Below are positions 8,363 through 16,518 of a DNA stretch of 64,000 bases, in pieces. The stretch is taken from contig NZ_CP034118.1 in NCBI RefSeq assembly GCF_003856495.1, positions 1,896,182 to 1,960,181 on the forward strand. The letters are read 5' to 3'. The stretch comes from Staphylospora marina. GTDB lineage: Bacteria; Bacillota; Bacilli; Thermoactinomycetales; Thermoactinomycetaceae. The position numbers were made by a program, and so were the translations under genes. Below the pieces are notes generated by a model that saw only the letters and a program-made list of their open reading frames with translations, searched no databases and was not told the origin of the DNA. Position 1 is the first letter of the stretch. Each line of letters opens with the position of its first letter.

Positions 8363-9481
8363 ATGCGAATCGAACGCGTTGAACTGAGACGGATCCGGAC
8401 TCCCATGAGGTTCCGGTTTGAAACGAGTTTCGGAGAGGAGACGCAGAAAGAGACCATTCTGGTCAGCGTGCACGCGGACGGGTTGGCGGGATACGGCGAG
8501 AGCACGGCGATGTCACGCCCGGTGTACAATGAAGAAACGACATCGACGGTATGGTACGTGTTGGAACGCTTCCTGATTCCCCTGCTGTTCTCCCGGGAGA
8601 TCTCCCATCCGGATGAGGTATCGGAGTTGTTCGCCCCGATTCGCCGGCATTTCATGGCCAAGGCGGCATTGGAGGGGGCGGTGTGGGATTTGTGGGCGAA
8701 GCGGCAGGGAATTCCTCTCGCCAGGGCGCTGGGCGGCGAGAAGACCGCCATCGATGTGGGCGTGAGCATCGGCATCGAGCCGACGGTGGAGCAGGTGCTG
8801 CGTCACGTGGACCGGTTCCTGTCCGAGGGATACAAAAAGATCAAGGTGAAGATCAAGCCGGGGTTTGACGTGAAGGTGATCGAGTCGATCCGCAAAGAAT
8901 TCGGCGACGGAGTTCCCCTGATGGCGGACGCCAACTCGGCTTACACCCTGGAACACATCGACGTGATGAAAGAGCTGGACCAATACGGCCTGATCATGAT
9001 CGAGCAACCCCTCGCCCACGACGACATCATCGATCACGCAAAACTGCAGCGGGAACTGACCACCCCGATCTGCCTGGACGAAAGCATTCACACGGTGGAA
9101 GACGCCCGCAAAGCGCTGGAGCTTGAAAGCTGCCGGATCATCAATATCAAGGTGGGACGGGTCGGCGGACTGACGCCGGCACGAAAGATTCACGATCTCT
9201 GCCTGGAGCGCGGCATCCCCGTCTGGTGTGGCGGCATGCTGGAAATGGGCGTGGGACGGGCACACAACATCGCCGTCACCTCGCTCCCCGGGTTCACCAT
9301 TCCCGGCGACACGTCGGCATCCAGCCGTTATTTTGAACGGGACATCACCATTCCGGCCATCGAGTTGTCCGCACCGGGCACGCTGGCGATTCCCGACGGT
9401 CCGGGAATCGGATATGACCTGGACGAAGAACGCGTGCGCCGGATCACCGTGGATCATGCCGTATTCCGCCGGCCGCATTGA
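8363..9481 (+). CDS. N-succinylamino-acid racemase / o-succinylbenzoate synthase family enzyme
   Basis: A 372-residue muconate-lactonizing-type enolase superfamily enzyme close to the Geobacillus and Bacillus NSAR/OSBS proteins. Catalytic features are visible: the KxK acid/base pair (K161, K163), metal ligands D189 (MADAN), E214 (IEQP) and D239 (CLDES), and K263 in NIKVGRVGG. The family can make o-succinylbenzoate for menaquinone or racemize N-succinyl amino acids. The downstream genes, a GNAT transferase and an M20 amidohydrolase, match the established pathway converting D-amino acids to L-amino acids through N-succinyl intermediates. No menaquinone genes are nearby, so NSAR is the favoured role, though dual activity is possible. 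Confidence 0.9.
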   Translation: MRIERVELRRIRTPMRFRFETSFGEETQKETILVSVHADGLAGYGESTAMSRPVYNEETTSTVWYVLERFLIPLLFSREISHPDEVSELFAPIRRHFMAKAALEGAVWDLWAKRQGIPLARALGGEKTAIDVGVSIGIEPTVEQVLRHVDRFLSEGYKKIKVKIKPGFDVKVIESIRKEFGDGVPLMADANSAYTLEHIDVMKELDQYGLIMIEQPLAHDDIIDHAKLQRELTTPICLDESIHTVEDARKALELESCRIINIKVGRVGGLTPARKIHDLCLERGIPVWCGGMLEMGVGRAHNIAVTSLPGFTIPGDTSASSRYFERDITIPAIELSAPGTLAIPDGPGIGYDLDEERVRRITVDHAVFRRPH

Positions 9482-9496
9482 GAAAGGAGACATCTC

Positions 9497-10291
9497 ATGA
9501 CATCCGTTCACATTGAACATATTTTTGACGTGCAAAAGCTGCAGGAAATCGTGGATCTCCAAAAACGCGTTTGGGATGCCGCTTCCGTCACCTCGATGCA
9601 CCAGATGGTGGCGGCCATCCACCACGGCGGCGTGGTGCTGGCGGTGGTGGCCGACGGGCGCATCGTCGGGTTTTGCTACGGATTCCCCGGATTCGACGGA
9701 GAGCGGGTGTACCTGGTGTCCCACATGGCCGCCTTTGATGCCGGGTGGCAAAACAAGGGATGGGGAAAACGGCTGAAAGAAGCCCAACGCCGGTGGGCCT
9801 TGGAGCACGGCTACGACCGGATGGTCTGGACCTTTGACCCGCTGAAGGCGCGCAATGCGTATTTCAATCTGTGCAAATTGGGTGGAACGTCCCAGAAATA
9901 CATCACCGATTTTTACGGGGATCTGGCGGGGTTGCCGGAAGATCGCCTGCTGGTGGAATGGGAGTTGGACAGCCCGCGGGTGAAACAGGCCCTGGAAGGC
10001 ACGGTGCCGGGAGCGGAAACGTGGCCAACATACGCAAAACTTCTGGACTGGACGATGACGCCGGAAGGACCGGAACCAGGCGGCACGGAAACCGCCTCCG
10101 GTGAACCGCCGGGATGGTTGCTTCCCGTCCCGCGGGAGCCTTTGCCTCCCCTTCAAGCGAAATCTTGGAGATTTGCCCTGAGAAGGGCGTTTCAGACAGC
10201 GATGGCGAATGGATACCGGGTGACCGGTCTTTGGCGAACGGAAGAGCCGGTGCATTATTACGTGTTGGAGAAAGAGGGGAACACGGATTGA
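9497..10291 (+). CDS. GNAT transferase, probable succinyl-CoA:D-amino-acid N-succinyltransferase
   Basis: A 264-residue protein of the COG3375 GNAT group (QKRVWDAASV near the start, the CoA-loop region NKGWGKRLKEAQRRWALEHG, then WTFDPLKARNAYFNLCKLGG). It begins 15 bp after the racemase stop with GAAAGGAG in front, and its stop TGA overlaps the next start. In Geobacillus, the GNAT protein in the same gene set N-succinylates D-amino acids before racemization. The C-terminal 70 residues are proline- and glycine-rich and less typical. The transferase family is clear; the substrate comes from context. Confidence 0.85.
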   Translation: MTSVHIEHIFDVQKLQEIVDLQKRVWDAASVTSMHQMVAAIHHGGVVLAVVADGRIVGFCYGFPGFDGERVYLVSHMAAFDAGWQNKGWGKRLKEAQRRWALEHGYDRMVWTFDPLKARNAYFNLCKLGGTSQKYITDFYGDLAGLPEDRLLVEWELDSPRVKQALEGTVPGAETWPTYAKLLDWTMTPEGPEPGGTETASGEPPGWLLPVPREPLPPLQAKSWRFALRRAFQTAMANGYRVTGLWRTEEPVHYYVLEKEGNTD

Positions 10292-11448
10292 ACGCGGCGT
10301 TGATCCGGAACTGGGTCAAAGAGAATGCACGGCGGATTCGCGGTGTGTGGGAGTTTCTGCATGAGCGTGCCGAAGTGAGTTGGAAAGAAACGGCCACGAC
10401 CGCCTTTCTGGCCGGAGAACTGAAAAAACTGGGCTTGAAGGTGCAGACGTTTGAGGACATCACCGGCGTGATCGGAGTGTGGGAGGGTTCCCCGACCGGT
10501 CCCACGGTCGGTCTGCGCGCCGACATCGATGCCCTGTGGCAGCAGGTGGACGGAGAGTGGAAGGCCAACCATTCCTGCGGTCACGACGCACACATGACCA
10601 TGGTCCTGTTTGCCGTGAGCTGTCTGAAAGAGTTGGGCTGGCGACCGCCGGGTCGGCTGAAGGTGCTGTTTCAACCGGCGGAGGAAACGGGTCAAGGAGC
10701 CCTGGCGTTCATCCGGAAAGGCGTGGTGGATGACGTCGACCTGCTGCTGGGTATCCATCTTCGGCCGGTGCAAGAGGTCCCGTTCGGCAAGGCTTCTCCG
10801 GCCATCTACCATGGAGCCACCACCCACCTCACCGGCACGGTGCGCGGGGTGCAAGCCCACGCCGCCCGCCCCCATCTCGGAGTGAATGCGGTGGATGCGC
10901 TGGCCGCCGTCATCCAGGCGGTGAACAGCGTGCGGATGAACCCGGTGGTGCCCTGGTCCGCCAAAGTGACCAAGGTGTCGGCCGGCGGAGCCAATCTGAA
11001 CATCATTCCGGACGAAGCGGAATTCGGCCTCGACCTGCGCGCGCAAACCAACGAAGCGATGGACGACCTGATCGCCCGCGTGACCCGGGCGGTGACTTCC
11101 GCTTCCCGGATCAACGGAGCGGAAGCGGAGGTGCGCGAAGTGGCCCGCATGGCTGCCGCCGTCCCTCACGCCGGCATGGAGCGGGTGGTGACCGATGTCA
11201 TCAAGGAGATATTGGGAGAAGATGCCCTCTTCCCCGTGCCCGTCTCCCCCGGCGGCGAAGACTTCCATTTTTACGCCGCACGCATGCCCCGCCTCGCCTC
11301 CACGATGATCGGGCTGGGAGCGGGTCTTTCGCCCGGCCTGCATCATCCGAACATGTCTTTTGATCTCAAAGCCTTGGAGCACGGCACCATGCTTTTGGCC
11401 ATGTCCGCGGTGCGACTGTTTGAACGGGAAGCGGAGCTGGTGCGGTGA
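10288..11448 (+). CDS. M20 family amidohydrolase, probable N-succinyl-L-amino-acid desuccinylase
   Basis: A 386-residue M20D metallopeptidase with the expected metal and catalytic segments: GLRADIDAL, SCGHDAHM, QPAEETGQGA and HAARPHLG. The start is placed at TTG 10288, which overlaps the stop of the upstream GNAT gene (TTGA) and follows AGAGGGGA; the open frame further upstream lies inside the GNAT gene. Such enzymes hydrolyse N-acyl amino acids. As the third step after N-succinylation and racemization, stereoselective L-desuccinylation would make the D-to-L conversion irreversible, as shown for the Geobacillus pathway. Substrate specificity is inferred from the operon. Confidence 0.88.
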   Translation: MNAALIRNWVKENARRIRGVWEFLHERAEVSWKETATTAFLAGELKKLGLKVQTFEDITGVIGVWEGSPTGPTVGLRADIDALWQQVDGEWKANHSCGHDAHMTMVLFAVSCLKELGWRPPGRLKVLFQPAEETGQGALAFIRKGVVDDVDLLLGIHLRPVQEVPFGKASPAIYHGATTHLTGTVRGVQAHAARPHLGVNAVDALAAVIQAVNSVRMNPVVPWSAKVTKVSAGGANLNIIPDEAEFGLDLRAQTNEAMDDLIARVTRAVTSASRINGAEAEVREVARMAAAVPHAGMERVVTDVIKEILGEDALFPVPVSPGGEDFHFYAARMPRLASTMIGLGAGLSPGLHHPNMSFDLKALEHGTMLLAMSAVRLFEREAELVR

Positions 11449-11468
11449 AGGAAGTGAAAGAAGGAAAA

Positions 11469-11508
11469 CGGGTCCGGAGCGCCCCGTCCGGGGATGCACG
11501 CGGACCCG
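11469..11508 (+). terminator. Hairpin at the end of the racemase operon
   Basis: CGGGTCCG (11469-11476) pairs with CGGACCCG (11501-11508) around a second GC-rich hairpin. No T-run follows, so it may be a weak terminator or a 3' stabilising structure. Confidence 0.4.
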
Positions 11509-11539
11509 TCTATGCCGGGAATGGATGATGAAGGAAAGG

Positions 11540-11956
11540 TCAGGGTTGAGATCCGGTTTTGGAAGCGTCGGCTCCGTCGGACGGGCCGAAGTGTCGGTTG
11601 ACGACTGTCATCACCCGCTCCATCAACGTCGCTTGCACGTCCCGATACGTGAGCGATTCCGGCATTCCGTCAAAACCGCGAACTTCCGCGATTTCCGACC
11701 CCGGCAGCCCGGAAAGCTCGTGGATCTCGGCAAAAAAGAGCATTCCGCACGTTTCTTCCCCGTCCGCCCGCATCCTGTACGGGCTGACCGGAATCAACTC
11801 ATACCGGACCGCACCGGTTTCCTCATACAACTCCCGGCGTGCGGTCTGCAAAACGGATTCGCCCGTTTCCCTTCTTCCTCCCGGTGACTCCCACGAGCGG
11901 CGGTTCTTGTGTCTGCAAAACAACCATTGCCCCCGAAATCTGCACACGATGACCAC
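11540..11956 (-). CDS. NUDIX hydrolase (YtkD/MutT-like)
   Basis: The Nudix box GGRRETGESVLQTARRELYEETGA fits GX5EX7REUXEEXGU, giving a Mg-dependent pyrophosphohydrolase of nucleoside diphosphate derivatives. The arrangement VIVCRFRGQWLFCRHKNR before the box is like Bacillus YtkD. The GTG at 11956 is the first conventional start, giving 138 residues, but the frame is open for another 25 codons (KPIITFDPVIHESDIRF looks like genuine protein) and a GGAGGGG lies there, so the true start may be a non-standard codon near 12004. The upstream lipoprotein gene ends at 12042, so the two may be co-transcribed. Confidence 0.82.
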   Translation of the reverse strand: MVIVCRFRGQWLFCRHKNRRSWESPGGRRETGESVLQTARRELYEETGAVRYELIPVSPYRMRADGEETCGMLFFAEIHELSGLPGSEIAEVRGFDGMPESLTYRDVQATLMERVMTVVNRHFGPSDGADASKTGSQP

Positions 11957-12041
11957 AAAACGAATGTCGCTTTCGTGGATGACCGGGTCGAATGTGATGA
12001 TTGGCTTGCTCCCCTCCCATTCCCGAAAAATGAACGCCCTA

Positions 12042-12452
12042 TCACTTTTCCTCCAGACGGACCGTTTCTTCCTTCCCGTCCCACTTGACGGTCACGGTAA
12101 TCTCGCTGTTTGTGACTTCTTGATAATCAAAAACATCCGTGATCACTTCCCCGAAGGGAAATGTTGCACTGTCACGTTGCCCGTCCGCCTGTGCAGAGCC
12201 GGTCAGCTTTTTGTCGGAGCGGCTGAGATCCAGCCGGTACTCCCCCTGTGAAAATGACGATCCGGCATACTCCAGAACCAATGTGCCGTTGGTCTGCTTG
12301 TCGATCTTTTCCCATACGGTGAAATGAGCTTTCCAGTGCTTGCTCTGCCCTTCGTACTCCACGGACTCATTGAACAGGTCGCAGCCGGCCAGGCCGATTG
12401 CCGCCAACCACACCATGAACAGGAAGCACCATCCGTTTCGTTTTCTCGTCAT
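12042..12452 (-). CDS. Lipoprotein, function unknown
   Basis: A 136-residue predicted lipoprotein. The start MTRKRNGWCFLFMVWLAAIG followed by LAGC is a standard type II signal peptide. The ATG at 12452 follows GAGGGAGCG; the frame opens at 12572, but that extension lacks a signal. The mature part begins DLFNES and carries alternating beta-like segments (TLVLEYAGSS, EITVTVKWDG), resembling small Bacillus surface lipoproteins without an assigned function. It lies directly upstream of the Nudix gene. Confidence 0.75.
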   Translation of the reverse strand: MTRKRNGWCFLFMVWLAAIGLAGCDLFNESVEYEGQSKHWKAHFTVWEKIDKQTNGTLVLEYAGSSFSQGEYRLDLSRSDKKLTGSAQADGQRDSATFPFGEVITDVFDYQEVTNSEITVTVKWDGKEETVRLEEK

Positions 12453-12802
12453 TTTTTTCACGCTCCCTCGACTTGTCAATCTGCAGCCTCCTTTTCCGCA
12501 TTTCAGACGCCCATCCATATCAAAAGGTTTCGATTGTTCATCCGGAACGACTCCCCGATGAAGCTCTGACAACCGATGCTTTCACCGAAATACATAAGCT
12601 GGAAGGAAATAAGCATGTTTTGAGGAAATAAACAAATGCCACTGCTGAAAGAACATCTCATCCGTGGAAGATGGCCCGGCGTTTGCCGGCTTCCACGGTC
12701 GGCGAGAGAAGCCGCTCCGCCACGGTGCGGATGCGGCGAACAACCGGATGGACAGGGATGTTTGAAAGATCCGTTCAACCGCTTGTTCAGGAGGTTTCAC
12801 CC
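12453..12802. other. Intergenic stretch between lipoprotein and VOC genes
   Basis: This 350-bp divergent gap holds the ribosome sites of the two flanking genes. I saw no clear sigma-A promoter, RNA gene or terminator in it. Short open frames here have neither ribosome sites nor recognisable sequence. Confidence 0.5.
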
Positions 12803-13150
12803 GTGAAAACCAGACTGATGCATGTGCGAGCCAATGTTTCCGATCTTCAGCGTGCGATCCGTTGGTATGAGGAAGTGCTCGGGTTCAAGGTGACGGATGT
12901 GTGGCCGCCGGAGAAGCCCAATTACGCACATTTTTCAAGCGAAGAGGGAGCGATTTTTGCCATCATGGAGGATGAAAACGTTCCTTCACACGGACGGTTC
13001 AACTTTTCCGTGTCCGATGTGGACGCTTTGTGGGAGCGGCTGAAGGACCGGGCGGAAGTGGTGGAGGAGCTGTTCGACACGCCGTACGGCTCAAGGAAAT
13101 TCACCATCCGGGATTTGGACGGAAACGAACTGGGATTTGTCAAAGGATGA
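12803..13150 (+). CDS. VOC (glyoxalase/bleomycin-resistance) superfamily protein
   Basis: A 115-residue single VOC domain: VRANVSDLQRAIRWYEEVLGF at the start and KFTIRDLDGNELGFVKG at the end are the paired beta-alpha-beta modules, with metal ligand candidates H (residue 6) and E (in GNELGF). Members include glyoxalase I, dioxygenases and antibiotic-binding proteins; activity cannot be told from sequence. The start is GTG 12803, nine bases after AGGAGG; the frame is open to 12671, but without a ribosome site or VOC-like sequence. A strong terminator follows. Confidence 0.83.
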   Translation: MKTRLMHVRANVSDLQRAIRWYEEVLGFKVTDVWPPEKPNYAHFSSEEGAIFAIMEDENVPSHGRFNFSVSDVDALWERLKDRAEVVEELFDTPYGSRKFTIRDLDGNELGFVKG

Positions 13151-13161
13151 ATCTAAACGGG

Positions 13162-13202
13162 AAGGCAAACGATTTGCGAATCCGCAAACCGTTTGCCTTT
13201 TC
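13162..13202 (+). terminator. Terminator after VOC gene
   Basis: AAGGCAAAC (13162-13170) pairs with GTTTGCCTT (13191-13199), with an inner TTTGCG/CGCAAA stem, and ends in TTTT. It lies between the VOC gene and the convergent thioesterase gene. Confidence 0.82.
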
Positions 13203-13222
13203 CGTTGATCGGGCCGTCCGGG

Positions 13223-14002
13223 TCAATTGGTTTCCACCTCCCGGTCCGTCCTTCCTCCGAGCAAAAACTTAAGCTCGTGAGCGACGGCCCGGGTGACGGC
13301 CGCTTCGTCTTCCTGAAGGAAAAAATGACCGCCGGGGAAGAGTTTCAGCTTGAACGGACCTTCGGTGACGCTTCGCCAGCCGTCCACTTCCTGCGGGGTG
13401 ACTTCCGCATCCCGGATGCCGGCAAAACCAATGACCGGACAGGTGAGAGGCCGGCCGAAGACATACTGATAGGTTTCCGCCACTTCCAGATCGGCGCGGA
13501 TGACGGGAGCGAAGAATTCGGCCCATTCGGGATGGTCCATCAGTTCGCCGGGGGTCCCGCCCATTTCACGGATGCGCTCGGCGAAGCGACGGTCGGACAT
13601 CAGGTGGATCGGGTCCTTGCGACGCGGAAGATGCGGAGCGCGAAAGGCGGAAACCAACAAAGCCATGGGCTGTTCGCCCAAATTCCTCCGGAACCAGCGG
13701 GCCAGTTCAAAGGCCAGCATGGCGCCCATGCTGTGGCCGAACAGCACAAACGGGGAACGGAGCGGCGTTTTCAGGATTTCTCCCGCCAAATCTTCGATCA
13801 GGACGGGCAGCTGACGGTACGGTTTTTCGCGGAAACGGACGCCACGCCCGGGCAGTTCCACGGGATGAACCCGGAACCGTTCGGGGAGGTGCTCTTTCCA
13901 GGATCGGTAGATGCGCGCCGAGCCCCCGGCATACGGAAAGCAGAACAGCTGGACGGTTTCGCCGTGTGTCACGGACGGATCCCCCTTTCCACGCTGGTTC
14001 AA
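13223..14002 (-). CDS. Type II thioesterase of the NRPS-PKS cluster
   Basis: A 259-residue alpha/beta hydrolase of the GrsT/SrfAD type. It has the early segment LFCFPYAGGSARIYRSW, the nucleophile motif GHSMGA (Ser near residue 90), an Asp region near 200 (GIRDAEVT) and GGHFF with the catalytic His near 226. Type II thioesterases clear mis-loaded or stalled groups from carrier-protein phosphopantetheine arms. The TTG start at 14002 overlaps the dehydrogenase stop (TTGA), so translation is coupled; a GTG eleven codons later is an alternative. It is the last gene of the biosynthetic operon. Chain release is not its task, because the line ends in a reductase. Confidence 0.92.
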   Translation of the reverse strand: MNQRGKGDPSVTHGETVQLFCFPYAGGSARIYRSWKEHLPERFRVHPVELPGRGVRFREKPYRQLPVLIEDLAGEILKTPLRSPFVLFGHSMGAMLAFELARWFRRNLGEQPMALLVSAFRAPHLPRRKDPIHLMSDRRFAERIREMGGTPGELMDHPEWAEFFAPVIRADLEVAETYQYVFGRPLTCPVIGFAGIRDAEVTPQEVDGWRSVTEGPFKLKLFPGGHFFLQEDEAAVTRAVAHELKFLLGGRTDREVETN

Positions 14003-15201
14003 CGGGCCTCCGGATGGGTGATCAGGGTGGAGGCGATGGTGCGCAGAAGCATGTTGGACGTGCCTTCGTAAATCTTGCCGATCTTGGCGTCACGATACAG
14101 CTTCTCGATCCCGTGACCTTTGCAGTATCCGTTTCCGCCGAAGATCTCCAGCGACCGGGAGGCGGCGTTTTCCGCGGCTTCGGAAGCGAGAAGCTTGGCC
14201 ATGGCGCAGACACGGAACCATTCCTTTCCCTCCGGTTGCCCCCGGTCCATCATGCGGGCGGCGTTGTACACCGTGAGCCGGGCCGCTTCCACTTCGGCAA
14301 ACGTGCGCGCCAGCGGAAATTGCACGCCTTGGTGGGCGGCGATCGGCTTCCCGAACTGAACGCGTTCCTGCGCGTAAGCCAGCCCCATGTCGAGGGCGGC
14401 TTGCGCCAGTCCCACCTGTTGCGCGGCGATCCCGAGTCTTCCCGGGTTCAGCGTTTCCATGGCCACGCGATTCCCTTCGCCGACGCGTCCCAGCACATTT
14501 TCCTTTCTCACGCGAACCCCGTCCAGGATCACGTCGCACATGGCATTGGCACGGATCCCCATCTTCTCCACCGGCTCTCCGACCGTAAGCCCGTTCGATT
14601 CCCGTTCCACCAGAAAGGCGGTGACGGCCGGGCTGCCGCTTCCGTCTTCCACTTTGGCAAAGATGAGAAACAATCCACCCTCCAGCGCGCCGCTGGCGAA
14701 TTTCTTGCGGCCGGTGAGCACGTACCCGTTTCCGTCCGGCACGGCCCGGGTGGTGAGCGCAAACGCGTCGCTGCCCGCCTGCTCTTCGGAGATGGAGAAG
14801 ACGCCGACGGTGTTTTTGGCCAGACGCGGAAGGTACCGGCGCTTCTGATCCCCGGTGCCGAACCTGAGCAGCGCGGGAATGATCAGGGCGTTTTGCACAT
14901 CAACGTAGACGGAAGTTCCCGCACAGACACGGGACAACTCCTCGATGGCCAGGACCGCGTGAAAGAAGCTCCCCCCCAAACCTCCGTACATTTTGGGAAT
15001 CCGGATCCCCATCAGTCCGGCGGCAAACAGCTCGTCCATCAGACCGGGGGCGATGCGCCCTTCCCGGTCCATTTGCTCCACGTGAGGACGAAGCCTGGTT
15101 TCGGCGAATTCCCGCACCCGCTCCCTCCAGGCCCGCTCTTCCTCAGACAGCCAAGTGAGGGGCAACCGGGCGCCGTCAGCGGCCGACGCCGGCTTGTTCA
15201 T
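13999..15201 (-). CDS. Acyl-CoA dehydrogenase family flavoenzyme (tailoring)
   Basis: A 400-residue FAD-dependent acyl-CoA dehydrogenase homologue: PKMYGGLGGS in the N-terminal helical domain, ISEEQAGSD in the flavin-contacting loop, AYAQERVQFGKPIA, and IYEGTSNM with the usual catalytic Glu near residue 378. The chosen ATG at 15201 follows GGAGGTGGAGAGG and lies 26 nt inside the monooxygenase gene. In assembly-line clusters such enzymes oxidize carrier-bound acyl or aminoacyl groups to the alpha,beta-unsaturated state. Plausible substrates here are the starter fatty acyl chain or a later intermediate; neither can be chosen from sequence. Confidence 0.9.
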   Translation of the reverse strand: MNKPASAADGARLPLTWLSEEERAWRERVREFAETRLRPHVEQMDREGRIAPGLMDELFAAGLMGIRIPKMYGGLGGSFFHAVLAIEELSRVCAGTSVYVDVQNALIIPALLRFGTGDQKRRYLPRLAKNTVGVFSISEEQAGSDAFALTTRAVPDGNGYVLTGRKKFASGALEGGLFLIFAKVEDGSGSPAVTAFLVERESNGLTVGEPVEKMGIRANAMCDVILDGVRVRKENVLGRVGEGNRVAMETLNPGRLGIAAQQVGLAQAALDMGLAYAQERVQFGKPIAAHQGVQFPLARTFAEVEAARLTVYNAARMMDRGQPEGKEWFRVCAMAKLLASEAAENAASRSLEIFGGNGYCKGHGIEKLYRDAKIGKIYEGTSNMLLRTIASTLITHPEAR

Positions 15202-16378
15202 TCCTCTCCACCTCCACTCCCTCATCGTCAAACGCCAGGAGCCTTTGCCAGGTCGCAAGGTTGGCCTTTTGCGGGAAGAAGTGTTTCAGGTACATGTTTT
15301 TCAGTTGAACGAACAGAGGATTTCCCATCTTCTGCATTTTGGCGCCGAAGAACACTTTCCCGCGGATCCAGTCCATGCGCGGTTTGCGACGGTCCACGTA
15401 TCGCCGCAAACCTTCCCGGACATCCGTCGCTCCGGCCAGCGATTCGGCCAACACAACGGCGTCCTCGAGCGCCTGACAGGCTCCCTGTCCGTACACGGTG
15501 GGCATGGCATGTGCGGCGTCGCCCAGCAGAACGACCCGTCCGTCGATCCACGTTTCCGCTTCGGTCCAGGCGTGACCGTCGATGCGGAAAATATCCTCCT
15601 CCGGCGTCAGTTCCACCGCCTTTTTCATCGGCTCGGGGAACTTTTCGAGCAGGGTGAGCAGCTTCCGTTTCACGGTACCCGGTTCATCCTTGCCGCCCGG
15701 TTCGGTATTCAGGCCGATCGTCCAGGAGAAGCGGGTGTCGTCGACGGCCCAGCATCCGCCGTTCAAACCGTTGGTGCCCCAGAACATGGCGAGATTTCCC
15801 GGTTCGATGCCCACCGGTCCCGAGGAAATGCCGCGCCAGATGGTATAGCCGAGGTATTCCGGTTCTCCGCATCCCGTCATTTGCTTCCGGATGGCGGAAC
15901 GGATCCCGTCGGCGCCGATCAGTGCGGCTCCCCGCACTTCCTCCCCGTTTTCCATGAGCAGGGTGACGCCGTCCGCATCCTGCCGGTAACCGGTGACGGC
16001 GACGCCGAACCGGATCGGCACGTCTTCGGCCCCGGCACGGAGGATGCGCATGAGATCGGAACGTCGCAGATTGACGGACGGGACCCGGGAAATTTGTTCC
16101 ACCGGGGTGTCCATCAAAAGGTCCCCCTTGTAAGAATAGATCGTTTGACGGCGGATGCGCGCCCCGGTCGCGACCACCGCGTCGCCCAGTCCGAGCCGGT
16201 TCAACGCGGTGATGGCATTGCTCCAGATGTTGAGCGCCGTTCCGCGTTCCGCCAGAATGTTTTCACGCCGTTCGAAGATTTCCGCTTCAAAGCCTTTCTG
16301 CTTGAGGGCGATGGCGGTGGCCAATCCCCCGATTCCGGCTCCGGCGATCAGGATGCGTCTTGTATCGTCTCGGGTCAT
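15176..16378 (-). CDS. FAD-dependent monooxygenase (tailoring)
   Basis: A 400-residue group A flavin hydroxylase (UbiH/PHBH fold). The Rossmann GAGIGGL motif is at residues 12-18, then LIGADGIRSAIR near 150 (the DG motif) and the FAD ribityl motif GDAAHAMP near 287 followed by GQGACQALEDA. Relatives hydroxylate electron-rich rings or enolizable positions using NAD(P)H and O2. The ATG follows AAGAGGAGAG and lies 140 bp after the reductase-NRPS stop. It overlaps the dehydrogenase gene, suggesting that the pair acts in sequence on the product. An activated methylene between the thiazole and thiazoline would be an attractive target, but this is inference. Confidence 0.9.
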   Translation of the reverse strand: MTRDDTRRILIAGAGIGGLATAIALKQKGFEAEIFERRENILAERGTALNIWSNAITALNRLGLGDAVVATGARIRRQTIYSYKGDLLMDTPVEQISRVPSVNLRRSDLMRILRAGAEDVPIRFGVAVTGYRQDADGVTLLMENGEEVRGAALIGADGIRSAIRKQMTGCGEPEYLGYTIWRGISSGPVGIEPGNLAMFWGTNGLNGGCWAVDDTRFSWTIGLNTEPGGKDEPGTVKRKLLTLLEKFPEPMKKAVELTPEEDIFRIDGHAWTEAETWIDGRVVLLGDAAHAMPTVYGQGACQALEDAVVLAESLAGATDVREGLRRYVDRRKPRMDWIRGKVFFGAKMQKMGNPLFVQLKNMYLKHFFPQKANLATWQRLLAFDDEGVEVERNEQAGVGR

Positions 16379-16403
16379 CGCTTTCTCTCCTCTTCCCGGA
16401 TTG

Positions 16404-16427
16404 CCGGGGGCTCCGGAGAGCCCCCGG
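16404..16427. repeat. Intra-operon hairpin
   Basis: CCGGGGGCTC (16404-16413) and GAGCCCCCGG (16418-16427) form a perfect 10-bp stem with a 4-base loop, between the reductase-NRPS stop and the monooxygenase start on the minus strand. There is no T-run, so attenuation or mRNA end protection is more likely than full termination. Confidence 0.5.
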
Positions 16428-16518
16428 AGAAATTGCGAAATTCATGGACACGATCCACGTGAATCATGCCGGTGGTACGAGTGGCATTTCCGTGACCGCT
16501 GCCGTTCCCCGGTCCCGC

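Noticed and set aside
8363-9481. Naming the enolase-superfamily enzyme menC
   Set aside because: The family can act as o-succinylbenzoate synthase, but no menaquinone genes are adjacent while the succinyltransferase and desuccinylase are, so the symbol was not given.
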